DNA of 64,000 nt. It comes from Massospora cicadina. Its lineage: Eukaryota; Entomophthoromycota; Entomophthoromycetes; Entomophthorales; Entomophthoraceae. Positions within the stretch are counted from its first letter, which is position 1. The number at the start of each line of letters is the position of its first letter. The translations under genes and the position numbers were made by a program. Shown one piece after another: positions 30,380 through 41,944 of this stretch. The stretch is from NCBI GenBank assembly GCA_022478985.1, contig JAKSZP010006705.1, positions 1 through 64,000 on the forward strand. Direction: 5' to 3'. The notes beneath the pieces were generated by a model. The model saw only the letters and a program-made list of their open reading frames with translations. It made no database searches and was not told the origin of the DNA.

Positions 30380-32370
30380 TCCAAACTGTCCTAAGTGAAA
30401 ACGTTTATCACAAACAATGGAAAATATTAGCAGCCCTGAAGACCAATCCGTTGGTTATCAAGAAGCGTTGCTCAATGGGTAATACCTCACAATATGAAAT
30501 ACAACCTATGCAACCAGAAAGATTAGAATATTGGGCCGCATTCCAGTTCTCCCTACCCTCTATTGATGGAAATAAGTCCCAACTTCAGTACCAGAACCTT
30601 AACAATGTTGTACAACGATTAATAAATGGCATCTACTCTGTTTGTGCTCACTCCAGCCGTTCCTGTGCCTCTTTCATTCCCTCTAACATGAGGGACCTCT
30701 ATGACTTGGTCCAGCTTCTGGCAGGAGAACTTGCATTGGGTCCCAAACGCTACCTTCACAACTTTGTTCACCCAGGTATTCATCACCTATTCCAACTTTT
30801 TGGGTTGCACCATTAAGAGGTCTCCAGACAACTGGAGCTCACCCAAGCCTTACACACTCACATAATCAATTTTTATAATGGAGCCTTCTCCTTTATTCAT
30901 AATAATTGCGAGGCCATTAATGATAATCAATGGTTGATCAACGAGGTTGAGCTAAATTATGGTGTTAGACAGAAGAATCTCTGGCTATCTTGAGGACCAG
31001 TTGCATCAGAAATTCCAACTTCTTGAAACAACATGGAATCGGTGTCTCCTCCAAGTTGAGGATCTGGTACAAGTTAAACAACAGCACTATTGGGAGCTGG
31101 CCTCTCGTGACTACTCCTCCAGGATTAAAGGTCCTGAAGGGCCTAGGGGCCTGAAGGCCCCAAAGGGCGTTTAGGACCCAAAGAGCCAAAGGGTCCCCAT
31201 GGACCCCCTGAGCCCCAGTTCCCTCATCTCCCGACCTGATGGCCCTGAGGACCCATGGAAGAAGGATGTGATAACAACCCTGGCTTCCCTACACAATCAA
31301 ATTTGGGATGTAGCTCAGGGATGCAAAATCCAAGTGGATGGAGTCCCTCTTGACCCTAGAGTCTCTGGTGATGCCCTGTCAGATGAAATGGACAACCTCA
31401 GTGCCTTCACCAAGCTTACCAATACTCACATCTCTCAGCTTAAACAAACTTTTTGAGGTTTTGAAACCCATTTGACTACCCTCAAAAACCAGCTTCAACT
31501 TCAATGCGCCAACATACAATCTTTAGAAGAGCAAGTCTCAAATAAGGCTTCGGGTTCCTCCCTCAACCAGAATTGGGATGATATCCAGGACCTTAAGGGC
31601 CTACGGCGGCGGCTGGACCAGCAGGCACTCCATAGCTATGCAGAGACTGAGATCTCGGAGCCAGCACCCATCCCTAGTGTTAACACCCTCTCCACTCCTC
31701 TTGTTAAAAATTTTAAACCTAGTTTTAAAGAAAGGTTCTCCCCTGACCAGGAAAGCATTGCATCCTTCCTGTATGCATATGAGAGTTCCAAGGAGGAGGG
31801 CATTGATTAGCAGAAGGTAAAGGATATTCACTCCTGCCTAGATAGTACTGCCTGGGAGATCATGACCCCCTACTTGAAGGAGTTCAACACCTGGGAACAG
31901 GTCCATACAGCCTTAATCCAAGATTCAGAAGCAATCAAACCGTGGACAAACAAAAACATGCATTAATGGGTATCAGACTGAATAAAGGAGAAAGCCCCAT
32001 GGGTTTTCCAGCCGTTTTTATGCCCATGCACAACCCTTGGTCACTACAAATTGTATCACCATGGATGATGCTATTACCGATGTCATTTCTGCATTAGGAT
32101 CCTACCCTGATGTTCAAATACATATGATTGGGCAGAAAAATGAGTTTACCTGTATCTGGGAGATCAAGGGAGCATTTAACGAGATTCCTGCATGACTATA
32201 CGATCTAAGGCTACATTTACAGGCTCCTCTAACCGTCATATAGTCCATGTGGTAAAAAACCAGGAAAATCATCAACCTCGATGCACTTACTACAATGGTT
32301 TCAGACACAGTACCAAGTCCTGCTGGAAACGACTTGCTGAGGAGGTGGGAAAAGGGCCTTCAGCATGAAT
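30380..32370 (+). pseudogene. Gag of D with short collagen-like segment
   Basis: The order mirrors A1. N-terminal region: 'MQPERLEYWAAFQFSLPSI' and 'PKRYLHNFVHPGIHHLFQLF' (30740-30800). Collagen-like triplets: 'KGPEGPRGLKAPKG' (31125-31170) continuing after a stop in a shifted frame. Coiled-coil-like region: 31340-31560 ('FTKLTNTHISQLKQTF', 'QCANIQSLEEQVSNKASG'). Capsid: 'NFKPSFKERFSPDQESIASF' (31710-31770) and 'TWEQVHTALIQ'. Zinc knuckle relic: 'CTYYNGFRHSTKSCW' near 32297-32340, with the second Cys now Tyr. The frame is broken at least six times. Confidence 0.82.
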
Positions 32371-32589
32371 AACGAGGCGCTTATGTTGACATCCCTACCC
32401 AGCATCAAGAATCCTCCATATCCTTGAGCAAACCTGGAGCTATTGCACCTGGAGAAGAAATTTTGGTATCCAATGATAAAAAAGAAATTAATAATGCTTA
32501 CTCTTCTTCCAATGACTCACACATTTTCCTCACGCTGCAGCCTCAGCTCTGGAGTCTGTATATTTGGGTCACGGTTCAAGTTCATAAAA

Positions 32590-33040
32590 ATTCCAGTCCT
32601 TTCCATAGTTGACAGTGGCTCCCCATGAACGTCATATCATACAAATTAAAAAACCGTATCAAGATTTCTCCAGATCTGCCGCACTATATAGAGAATCGAA
32701 TGGCTGGCCCACAATGTACCTAATATATAAGGTCTTATTGCTCTCTACCTTTACGGTTTGAAAATCTTTCTGTAAACACCCCCACTGTCACGCTAGATAA
32801 TCCTAGCTATGTTCTGCTCATTGGGACTCAAATCCTTCGAAACTATTTAACAGTACTCTATTATGATGGTGGATTTCTGTCCCTATTGGGGTATTAGGTC
32901 CCTCTGATCTTTGAAACTTCTCATGATTCTTAACCCAAAGATAAAGCCCTAGCCTGTTTTTGGAGAGTGAAGGTCAAATCAATTGGCTAAAATATTATGT
33001 TAGGGCTCCCAATTTTGACTGCCACCTCCTGCTGTCGATG
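32590..33040 (+). pseudogene. Retropepsin of D
   Basis: The active site DSGS near 32610-32621 ('IVDSGSP') is followed after a stop by the equivalent of 'NVISYKLKNRIKISPDLP'. The second box 'YVLLIGTQILRNYLTVLYYD' (32812-32870, allowing one change) precedes 'GGFLSLLGY'. The same box order appears in A1 and B2. Confidence 0.8.
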
Positions 33041-33051
33041 GGCAAGAGGGC

Positions 33052-33330
33052 ATGCTGATTTACTTGCCTAGGGCAACTACCATCCCTCCAAAGTCCCAAG
33101 TCATTACCAACACCCAGGTCCATGTTAACATCCCCTTGGGATACCTATTGGAATTACAAGTCCTAGACAACCCATCTACAAAAGAGGTGCTAACCTGCCC
33201 AGGGATCCTAGACCCAGCTTATATCAGTGATATATTAGTGTTGTTGGCCAACTTTACTTAAAAACCCAAAATATTAGGTCCAAACAGTCCTACCGCCTAA
33301 TACCGCCTTCTACTGGTAAAACTATTGCTG
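33052..33330 (+). pseudogene. dUTPase-like domain of D
   Basis: An uninterrupted 69-codon frame reads 'IPPKSQVITNTQVHVNIPLG' and 'CPGILDPAYISDILVLLANF'. The second string matches dUTPase motif III in G-I-x-D-x-x-Y and the alternating strand ending L-x-N. This is the clearest copy in one frame. It sits between protease and RT. The usual second Asp (D-x-D-Y) is Ala here. Confidence 0.5.
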
Positions 33331-33339
33331 ATGTCCAAA

Positions 33340-34850
33340 GCTTTGGGGACTTGAGATATTTTGGCTTAGAGATACCTCCATTGGTCAGTTTGGTCGATAC
33401 CTATATTAGAAAAGACCTCTCAAATGACCAACAGCGTAAAATTCAGGAGTTGTTGGAGGAGTATTTAGACCTATTTTTGGCCTCATTATATGCCTTCAGA
33501 AGAATGAATGGTGTCCTGCATCATGTGGAAACTGGGGACGATCCCCCTTCTAGTCCTGACTTTACCAAAAAAGCAAGATTGAAGATTCCAGGTGATAGTG
33601 GAACTCAAACAACTACTTAACGCCAGACTACTGGTACCATCATGCAGCCCTTGGGCCTCTACTATTCTGCTGGTTTATAATAAGGATATCTTCACCATAT
33701 AATGATGGACTACTGGTGACTCAGGTCCATCATCAAAAAGGAAGATTATCCTCTGCCCCTAATTGCCGATTCCCTCCAACTGCTTGCCAGATCTCAGTAC
33801 TTTTCTGCCATTCACCTTGCCAGCTGATATTGGCAAGTCGAGCTCGCCCTTAAAGATTGAGCTAGGTGCGCTATCATAGCCAATGAAGGACTATTCAAGC
33901 CCACAAGGATGCCTTAGGGCCTTTTTAACACCCTGGCCACATTCCAAAATGCCATGGATGGGATCCTTGGGGACTTGAAACTTTCATGCGTCTCCTCTAC
34001 CTAGATGTCATTACTGTTTTCTCACAAACCTTTAATGGACACACCAATCATCTCATGGAAGTCTTCAATTGACTGTGAAAGGCTTTTATAAAGCCTAAAC
34101 CTTCGAATTGCTCTTACTCCAATCCAAACTGAAATTCCTGGGACATAGAGTTTCCAGGGATGGCATCCAGTCTATACTGGACAAGGTCAACGCCATAGAG
34201 AGAATGTCATGACCTCAAAGCTAAAGGGATATCCAGGTATTCTTAGGCATAGTGGGCTATTATCATCACTTTATCCCTCGTTTTTCTAATCTAGCTGAGC
34301 CATATTCTATCTCCTGCATAAGAACATTCCATTTGAATGACGGCCTGAACAAGAACAGGCTTTTGTGCCTTTAGAACTTCTCTATGTTATAAACCCATCA
34401 TATTCCACATTCACTTCGACCAACTCTTCTTGTTGTTTATGGATACAAGTGAGTTTCTGTTGAGGCTATCCTAGCCCAATATGATGAAAAACAAGTCTAC
34501 AGTCATGTGGCCTATTTTAGTAAGACGCTGAGTAAAGCTGAACGGAACTAGAGCGTTAATGAAATGGAGTGCCTGGATGTCTTGCTAGCCAACAAACATT
34601 TCCGGCCAGATCTCTAAAGTACTCACTTTACCATTGTTACAGATCACTCCTTTCTCCGGTGTCTCCAGCAAATTTAAACTCAGATGGCCAACTAGCCAGG
34701 TGGGCTTTACTACTACAGAGCCATGATTTAATCATTGTCCATCGTGCATGCGCAATATACCAAAATGCTGACAGCCTCTCCAGGATGCCGCTGCTAGCAG
34801 ATTTGACCCCCAAGGAGAACTGGCTATATGATATGATAGGCTGACCTGAG
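33340..34850 (+). pseudogene. Reverse transcriptase and RNase H of D
   Basis: The RT leader ('QRKIQELLEEYLDLFLASLY', 33430-33490) is followed by broken fingers ('SPWASTILLVYNKD'-like, 33635-33690), 'YFSAIHLAS' (33800), a catalytic box YLDV (expected YLDD) near 33990, and thumb and connection to 34330. RNase H: 'VAYFSKTLSKAERN' (34508-34550) and 'HFTIVTDHSFLRCLQQ' (34628-34672). A minus-strand ORF over the last part is a shadow. The enzyme is inactive. Confidence 0.85.
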
Positions 34851-34899
34851 CAGTGGGAATTGGAAACACCTGAGGTCCAATATGAACTCCAAAGGATGA

Positions 34900-36010
34900 C
34901 TTGAGACACTCAAATTAAGGATGTGCTGATTTACACGAAGGTCAATAAGAAGTGTCTTCCTTACATCTTCCCCTCTTCCTAAACTGATGTTATTCTAGAG
35001 GGCCATTCTACTGTGGGACATGGGGCAGTTAAGAAGACTCACGAATGGCTGAATTCATGATATTACTGGGACCAAATGATAGAAACCATCCAAGAGGTCT
35101 TGGAGGCATGTATGTCCTGCTGATCTCAAGACTGAGCCAATCCTTGATTCTAACACTCAGTTGTCATTCCAACTGAGACCTTCAATGTCGTTAGCATTGA
35201 TGTGGTGGGCCCTCTTCCCACTGGGCTGCATGGCCATAAGTATATTATCTTAGCTATGGACCACTTAATCAGGTGGGTTGAAGTGATTTTAGTCCCCGCT
35301 GCAACTGCCAAAGCCACAGCCCTCTTCATTGTTTGATCCGTTTTCACCCAACATGGGTGTCCCCAAACCTTACTTTTGGATAATGGGTTGAATCTCACTT
35401 CACAGGTAGTACAAGCACTTACCTTGCTATTTGGCACTACCCAGAGTTTTGCTGCCCCTTACCACCCCTCTACTAATGGGGAGGTAGAACGCAATAACGG
35501 AACCCTTATTTCCATTCTACAAAAGTTGGCCGCCTCAGATCTAACCTGTTGGAACCACTACTTACCCAGCTCTTTGCTTGCCTACAGGGTTAGCTACCAC
35601 CGTGTCATTAAGATGTTCCCTTTTGAAGCCCTATATGGGCGTGCACCTCAGCTACCAAGTAGCGTCCAGCCATTGCTCAAGACTTCTACAACTAACTTCA
35701 AATTAACTATGAGGGCCTTTGTGAGGGAATTATTTGGCTTTAAATTCTAGCCACATAAGGCATCATCACCACTACAGGAAGAGAGACAACCCAATTTAAT
35801 CTTGGCTGACCCTCCTTACCAACTCTTAAATTAAGTGACCTTGTTCTCTTCTATCAGCATTTACCTGGAGGCTGACAAAAAAGCTAGACATCCTTTGGTC
35901 TGGACCCTATAAGATTATTCATAAGGTGAAGTCTGAGTACTCCATTGCTGATGTCAATCAAGGAATCATGGTCAATCGGGTACATGGCTGGTTCTTTCAG
36001 CTATATACCA
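34900..36010 (+). pseudogene. Integrase of D
   Basis: The zinc-binding HHCC region reads 'GHSTVGHGAVKKTHEWLN' to 'EACMSC' (35000-35123). In the core, 'VVSIDVVGPLPTGLHGHKYI' (35190-35250) carries the first Asp, 'LLLDNGLNLTSQ' the second (LDNG for SDNG), and 'YHPSTNGEVERNNGTLI' (35461-35511) the Glu, so all three acidic residues remain. The open frame 35376-35750 is the best preserved integrase stretch in the window. The C terminus (35870-36010) has a 'WSGPYKIIHKVKSEYSIAD' module and no chromodomain. Confidence 0.9.
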
Positions 36011-36038
36011 CCCTCTGACAAGATCTTGAGGTGGGCGT

Positions 36039-36444
36039 TGTCAGGATTCAAGATAACAAACTAATTAAATTCCCACTTCCAAATTGAGCCATAACAAATT
36101 GACTCTTGAACCTATCCTAATGAAGATGACTTCAGGATTCCTATCCCCAATTCCTGAGTCATGTGGGGGAGTTTCCACCGATTCATTCAGATGGGCGGAA
36201 AAATACATTCAGGATGCCCATAAGGTGGTCAATCTGGAAGACCAGAAAAGATCCTGAATGGATGGAGCCACAATGGTCTAAAGGCACCGCGTCCCCACTT
36301 TTTCTATAAATATTGACGCCTTTTAACCTAATAAAAAATTTAGTATTCTAACCATTTTTCCTTTTTTCTCAACCCTTTTGCAAATTTGCAGCTTTGAGCC
36401 ACCCTTGGACCTCGGCAACAGTCTAGAGAACTGAAACGCCAACA
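36039..36444 (+). repeat. 3' LTR of D (about 406 bp)
   Basis: Starts TGTCAGGATTCAAG just after a purine-rich GAGGTGGGCG and ends CCAACA. TATAAATA at 36305-36312 corresponds to the 5' LTR box. It pairs with 29946-30356. Confidence 0.87.
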
Positions 36445-37154
36445 TCTACATCAATATAGTGTCCTTCCACTGATTCATAAATATTTGTTGATTTGAAATG
36501 TTTCTGCAATTGCTTCAAAGGGTTGGAAGTAATCCTCTGTGTAGTTTGTAAAAATGATTATGCCATAGTAATAAATTACATGGGAGAAGGCTGAAAGGGG
36601 TAGAGATTTTTGGGCGCTAGTTCCTGCCCATTTCTTTTTAGCATCGGCAATAAATGCCGCTTCAAGGGGATCAGCATGAGGTATCACTGGTGCAAAGGGG
36701 TTTTTGTCAAGCTCAAAATGGGCCCCTTAGTGCGCTTATGCTTGCTTTGAGCTGAGACTTTTTGTAAAAATTTGATTAGGTGGTGAGGGCAAATCTATGT
36801 TGTTAAATTTTTGCTGGCGGAATATAGCGGTTTCTGGTGCTTCCTGACGCTGGGGACAGTTGCTTGAGCATCTTCAGTTTGGCCTGACCCATTTAGATCG
36901 TGTTATTTTCAGCCAATTGTGGGAGAGTACTAATTCATCTCATCTGAAATTTGTGCCTCAATAGTGATTAGGCTTTTGGGTGTGATTTCATGTGTTAAAT
37001 ACCCCAACTAATTGAAACATCAGTCATTCTAAGCTTGAGATGAGTAAGTGCTGACTTGATAGTTCCATTTATTGGAAAAAATGTATAATATGATTAAGTA
37101 CCTGGTTCAAAGCATTTAATTGCAAGTCAGTAGATTTCATTAGGTGAATTAGAA
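36445..37154 (-). mobile_element. ORF1-only LINE-like element, copy 3, 5' part
   Basis: The minus strand 36687-36475 reads 'MIPHADPLEAAFIADAKKKW' and 'QPFEAIAETFQINKY', matching LINE ORF1 upstream of its 'HGWLDLGF' box, and stops at element D. The phrase 'YIDV' at the border joins 'VRLTKATQTDHA' across D. With the 3' part, this copy would be about 2.0 kb, close to copies 1 and 2. Confidence 0.58.
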
Positions 37155-37632
37155 TGACTAATTAATTTAATGTGTGAAGCAGATTAATCAGCTGCCCCAA
37201 CATTATGGGAGATGGTTTGATGATTAGACCAATGTAAAATATCTCTTATTGGAATCCATATATCTAATACTAGCAATAGTAGGAGTGGCTTAAACATCCA
37301 ACTCAGCTGGTGAAGAGGGTGCTTGGGGTGGGCTGAGGTGCATCTATTTGAATTGATGTAATTAAAACTTCCTGGGCGATGTTTTTCATAATAGAAGGGG
37401 GCAGATGGTTGTGGGGTGTAGTGCACACTGATCTCATGGGCGTCATAGTTTCAAAGACAAAACCGGTAAGCTGACATTTTGTAAAGTGGACGCATATTCA
37501 AATGTAGCCATATTTGCAGCTGCTGCCTGAGAGTGGGTGACTCTGATTAACAATGAGGTTGGCAACTGAGGGTTACTATGCTTGAGTTGGGTTTCTGGAT
37601 CATCTAGTCAAATCAGGGAGTACCTTTGTGGG
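37155..37632. other. Unassigned sequence between two LINE-derived insertions
   Basis: This is probably the host sequence of both ORF1-only insertions. The minus strand has an 80-aa open stretch (37426-37184) without a recognisable domain. No promoter, RNA or repeat was seen. Confidence 0.4.
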
Positions 37633-37647
37633 ATTTCCTGCCATCAT
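37633..37647 (+). repeat. Target-site duplication (left) of ORF1-only LINE copy 2
   Basis: ATTTCCTGCCATCAT here and ATTTCCTGCCATTAT at 39566-39580 (14 of 15 identical) bracket the element. Confidence 0.82.
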
Positions 37648-39565
37648 TATATTTATTTGAGGCAAGCCAACCAGGGGACAGACATTACCAAAACTAAAAC
37701 TAAACTAAAAACTAACGTAACTAATTGGTTTAAACAAAACGCCCTTATGAGCGGATTAAGTAAAACGCTTTGAAAAAAAGAACCAACCAGGTGGGCAGCG
37801 GAAACCGCTTGTCCCTCCTTGGCGGGGGGGGTTGGGGGCTCATCTTTGGCAGAAGCTTCTTCCTCTCATTTTAGAGTGCGTGTCACGGCAGACAGTAAGG
37901 GAGTTGGGGCATCTGCGGCATGTGGTTCAATATATCTATTAAACTGGAATTTCATGGAAATTGCCATCAAGGTAGATGGTACTGAGATATTCAGTTAAAG
38001 CTTATTCAGCTTTGATGCAGGCATCTGGGAGTTTAACAAACGTAGCAATGTTGGTTCAGTTTATTTTTGCTTTTGGATTCTGTGCTATAGTTGCCACGTT
38101 CTGGATAGCATCATTAACGTTTTTGTGTAGCTGGTTCACTGTTATTTTACTTTTTGGAGTGAGGGTTGCGGGGATAACAGGAGGTGAAATTCCTCCTGTG
38201 AGTATTGCTACTGATTTGGCGACAGCTTTACAAAGGAGATGACAATCTGGTGTTGCAGCTGCTTTGACTGCAAGCTGGTGATCACTGCAAAATGATTCAG
38301 CATTTAGCTGTGGGGTATATAGTCAAGGGGGGTATCTGGCGTCCCATTCTGCACTAATGAACCGCTTAATTTGCAGAGATGGTTCTTCTATGAGCTTACC
38401 TGATTCGTCAATTTCAGCCAATAACTTCCTTGGGTTTTGGTTGAATTGGATTGGGAGAATCAGCGTACGGTTGAGGTTTGGTTGATTCATTTGAGCAAGC
38501 ATAAGATTGAACTGAGATCCAATTTGATGCTTGATTGGAGGAATTATTTGTGGCATTGGGGCGAGGAGGAGGCTGATTGGTGGCTGCAGGTGCAGCTGCA
38601 GCTTCCGGTTTTGGGGGTGGGGAGGTAAGATTATGCCCCATACCAGAACTTGTACTGGGTGGGCAGCAGATTGAGGTCAGCGGATGAGTCATCCATTCCG
38701 TCAGAAGTGGTTAAGGAGGGGCACTTGCATTTTGAGTGGTCTAACTCAAAACATAACTGAAAGATTGTCCGCCTGCCCTTAACGCGGGCCCAAAACAGAT
38801 GGTCAGGCGCTGAGGGAATAATCAGTGCACAACGGAATCAACATAGCAATTTTATTAGATTCAGGGCTGATTGTGGCATATGCCCAAGGCCCAGCGAGTT
38901 GTGTGGTCCCATTTGGGACCACAAATTGTAAGGTGGGGTTGGAGCCATAGGCTGCCAACCGTCCATCAGCTCCTGGTGGAGCACTTCATGGGTGAGGTGG
39001 GTGGGCAAACCAGCAAACTGAACCACCAAAGTGGTGTCCGCTGGGAGCAAAGTCCGAGTTGTGGGGAGAGGGGTGCCCTGGAATACCAGGGGCACAGTTG
39101 CTGCAGTGACAGCGTCAGCAGTACAGGTGAAGCCAAGGTCAAAATACCCCTTGTAGGGTGGAAATTATGAATCCAGTTGGTGTCATCACCGCCTGTGCCA
39201 TTTTATTTAATGTCTTGGTTGTGGTATGGGCATAGTTTCCCATATTCAACCCTTAGGCTGTAGCGCATGTTGCTCTGGGGGAGCACCAGGGGGCAGCGAG
39301 GTACCGCTTGGGTATGAGCAAGGTGGGCGTCGAGGTCCTTGGGAGGAATGAATAATCCCATGGGTTTGGAAGGACTGAGTGAACCAGTCCTAGCGCGTTT
39401 TCCTACTGGATGAAAAAGGCGGGGGAGTTTCACCGCTGCCCCACACTGGAGCAGCCAGCGTAGAATCTGAGGACATTGGAGCAAAACTACAATAGGCGAT
39501 TTTAATTTGTTTTATTAATTTTTGTAATTTTGCTCAGAAAGTTATGCCAAGCGGAAAGAGAGTTT
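37648..39565 (-). mobile_element. ORF1-only LINE-like element, copy 2 (1918 bp)
   Basis: It has the same organisation and almost the same length as copy 1. The 5' leader shares GCTTGGC(A/G)TAACTTTC with copy 1. The ORF runs from about 39484 ('DLDAHLAHTQAVPRCPLVLP', 'TTLVVQFAGLPTHLTHEVLH') to 'GNLIEEPSLQIKRFISAEWD'-like C-terminal sequence at 38440-38320 and on to about 37800, with stops. The tail at 37692-37651 has GGTAATGTCTGTCCCCTGGT followed by AAATAAATATA. No ORF2 is present. The 15-bp target duplication at both ends shows that the short form itself was inserted. Confidence 0.84.
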
Positions 39566-39580
39566 ATTTCCTGCCATTAT

Positions 39581-40990
39581 TGCTATTAAAATTAAAAACT
39601 CTCAAGTGAAACTATAAGGTCAAGATTTATTAAGTTTTTAAAAGTGATGTTTAGCAGAAAAAGGAGTACCAATTTTTGATCATCTTGGTAGCCAAGCACA
39701 AGTTTTCAGGAGTGGTGTGATATACTGGAATCGTTGTGAAATTGAACCGCAAAAGCTTCATTTGACTCATTTTTTAAATTTCCATTAGAAAACGTGTTTT
39801 GGGCATCAATGACACCATTCCTGATATGATAGCCAACTGATTAATATCCATCTTCATCAAAGCTAGGCCCCTTTTGATGGTTTGGCGGTTTTATCAGGAA
39901 TGAGTTTTAGATGTGTAACCATGTTAGATAAATTTTTAGCTTAGATTTAGTGCTAGGCTCAACAAAACCTTCAAATCTCCCTGAACGAGGAAAGAGTATT
40001 GGTGAGCCATGCCCCATTCAAAGAATAACCCAAAGTTTTGGGCACCTTTTTTATAGTGGTCTCCACTAGTGGCATCATTGCGGCCAAATTAACTGAAACA
40101 TTTAATAAAATCTCAGGCTAGACCCATACCCACCACAAGTTTCTCTGAAATTAAAGGAATGGAAGGATAAGACTCCTCCCATTTCAAAGGCACATGTAAT
40201 TTTTTGGGGACAGTATTTATAGGGGCCTCCCTGGGTGAAACAATGATGGCCCAACAACCTGCTCCCTTTTAGTTGGAATGAATTAATCACCCAAAGTAGC
40301 TTTTATCAGATGATCAAAGTAGGTAGGGAAGGCCTGCCTTACTGGGGAGTTTCTCATGAGAGTATCAAATAACAAAATGATAAAAACTTCTTAACTATGT
40401 TTGACCCAGGAAGAGTTTTGGCCTAGTCACAAGTTTTTATAAAAAGCCTCTAAAGTGCGACCAGCCTGATTCAGAGAAAAGAACTTGTATAGGGTTTAGA
40501 AGGACAATCCATCCTGCTGATGCTCCTCCAGGAAACGTTCCCAACCTTCCACCAATTTCCATAAACATAGATGTGCATGAAACGCATAAAAAGTACAGTC
40601 AGCTGTACCAGGGCACAGCTGATACAGAAATTATTATCTCATGATAGGGTGGACTGGATGGTAATAATTTATATATAAGGAGGCTTCTGAAGCGATAGAA
40701 GCAAGCGCCTGTCATAGTCAGAATAAGCTATTGGGGTAAGCCACAGAATCACATCAGCAGGATCCTAAAAGTTTAAAGACCACCAGGTATGTGCAGGAAG
40801 GGTGGGAACCCCCAGTTGGCCTTAGCAATAGAAATGTCGAGATATAAATAAAGCAAAATGAAAACACTGTGGTGGGTAGTATAGAGACCTTAACAAATGG
40901 CCAACGCACCCAGTTAGCGCTCTGAGAAAGCCCAGAGAATAATTATTTTGCATTTAAAGTTAAAAGGTTGTTTGACTAATGTCAAGAGAT
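39581..40990 (-). other. Decayed, unassigned sequence left of the LTR cluster
   Basis: In minus-strand translation there are coding-like phrases ('LWKLVEGWERFLEEHQ' near 40560-40510, 'TLEAFYKNL', 'RQAFPTYFDHLIKA' near 40340-40300) that could be a worn capsid domain, but no zinc knuckle or protease is visible. By position it could be gag of the element whose LTRs lie at 41000-43435. No RNA gene is seen. Confidence 0.35.
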
Positions 40991-40999
40991 TGCAAATCT

Positions 41000-41944
41000 T
41001 GCTTCCATTTCCAGGGAGGTGGTGGGGAAGGCCCCACCACACAACATGGTAACAAAATAATAACAAAAGAGGAAACAAAGCATAAAGTGAAGAAGGGTGT
41101 AAGGAGAGTGTCTATAACTCTCCTGTTCCCAGCGTGGCAGTGCACGGTGCACTTGGCCAACGCCAGGGAACTATCCGTTAATGATAAAGTAATTAGAGCC
41201 CAGCAGATGGTGCTGGAACAATAACTACCCAGGCATAGAAGTGCGATTTTTCCAATAAAAACCCACCAAAAGCGACGCGGTGCACATAGAGAAAGGGGTT
41301 AAGCGGCTCAGGTTGGAGGGAACCTGGGCGAACAAATGGTGCACAAAGGGATAGCTGCAAGGTATTTGCTATGGCGAGGTTAACAGAGCATGATACCTCC
41401 TTGAAGAGGTTCATGTACAGGAGCATTCAGGATATCATAAATATAAAATAAACTTTTAACAGGAAATGTTTTATTTGGGAAGTTGACCAACAAGGAATGT
41501 TGGTCAGGGAAAATGTATTTATGCTTGAATGCGGGAATAAGGGTTATGTCGCAGTGGGCCCAAGCACTGAATCCAATAGGGCAACACTGACATCTGGGTT
41601 GGTTGAATAGGGTGAAACTGACTTCACTCGAGTGATTGATTGAAGTTGGATTGACCTGAGCGTATTATTTTGAAAATGGAATGGATTTAAAAACACCGCT
41701 CCTTGACAAACCAAATTGAACCGTCTGCGTTCATTTGGTATATCATTTGTTTTAACGCCTGTCTTGACGTCAGGGGCTGGGCGTTTGGCACACCATTAGT
41801 CCCAACCTAGGCATATTTTTCCCAAACCCAGCATTGGTCCAGGGTGTGCCTCATGTCAGGAAGGGCCTGCAGCTTCACCTTCTAGGCCTCCTGGCGCTCA
41901 GCCTTGTCTTTGGGGTTGGTCCCCACTATTATGTCATTTGCACA
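41000..41944 (-). repeat. LTR-like unit 1 of tandem cluster
   Basis: The minus strand starts TGTGCAAATGACATAATAG at 41944 and matches the chromovirus B LTR (17717-18643) in its start, its middle block (41900-41760), the AATAAAAC site and the region around 41425. The left border is approximate. Confidence 0.65.

Larger units (their letters stand above)
29946..36444 (+). mobile_element. Ty3/gypsy element D, both LTRs present
   Basis: The 6499-bp plus-strand element has ~410-bp LTRs, a primer-binding site at 30360 and Gag, protease, dUTPase-like, RT, RNase H and integrase in gypsy order. The integrase ends without a chromodomain. Its probable 5-bp target duplication is TCTAC (right, 36445-36449) against TCTCAC (left, one extra base). 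The LTRs are clearly related but differ at many sites. It is inserted in the ORF of ORF1-only LINE copy 3. Confidence 0.92.
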
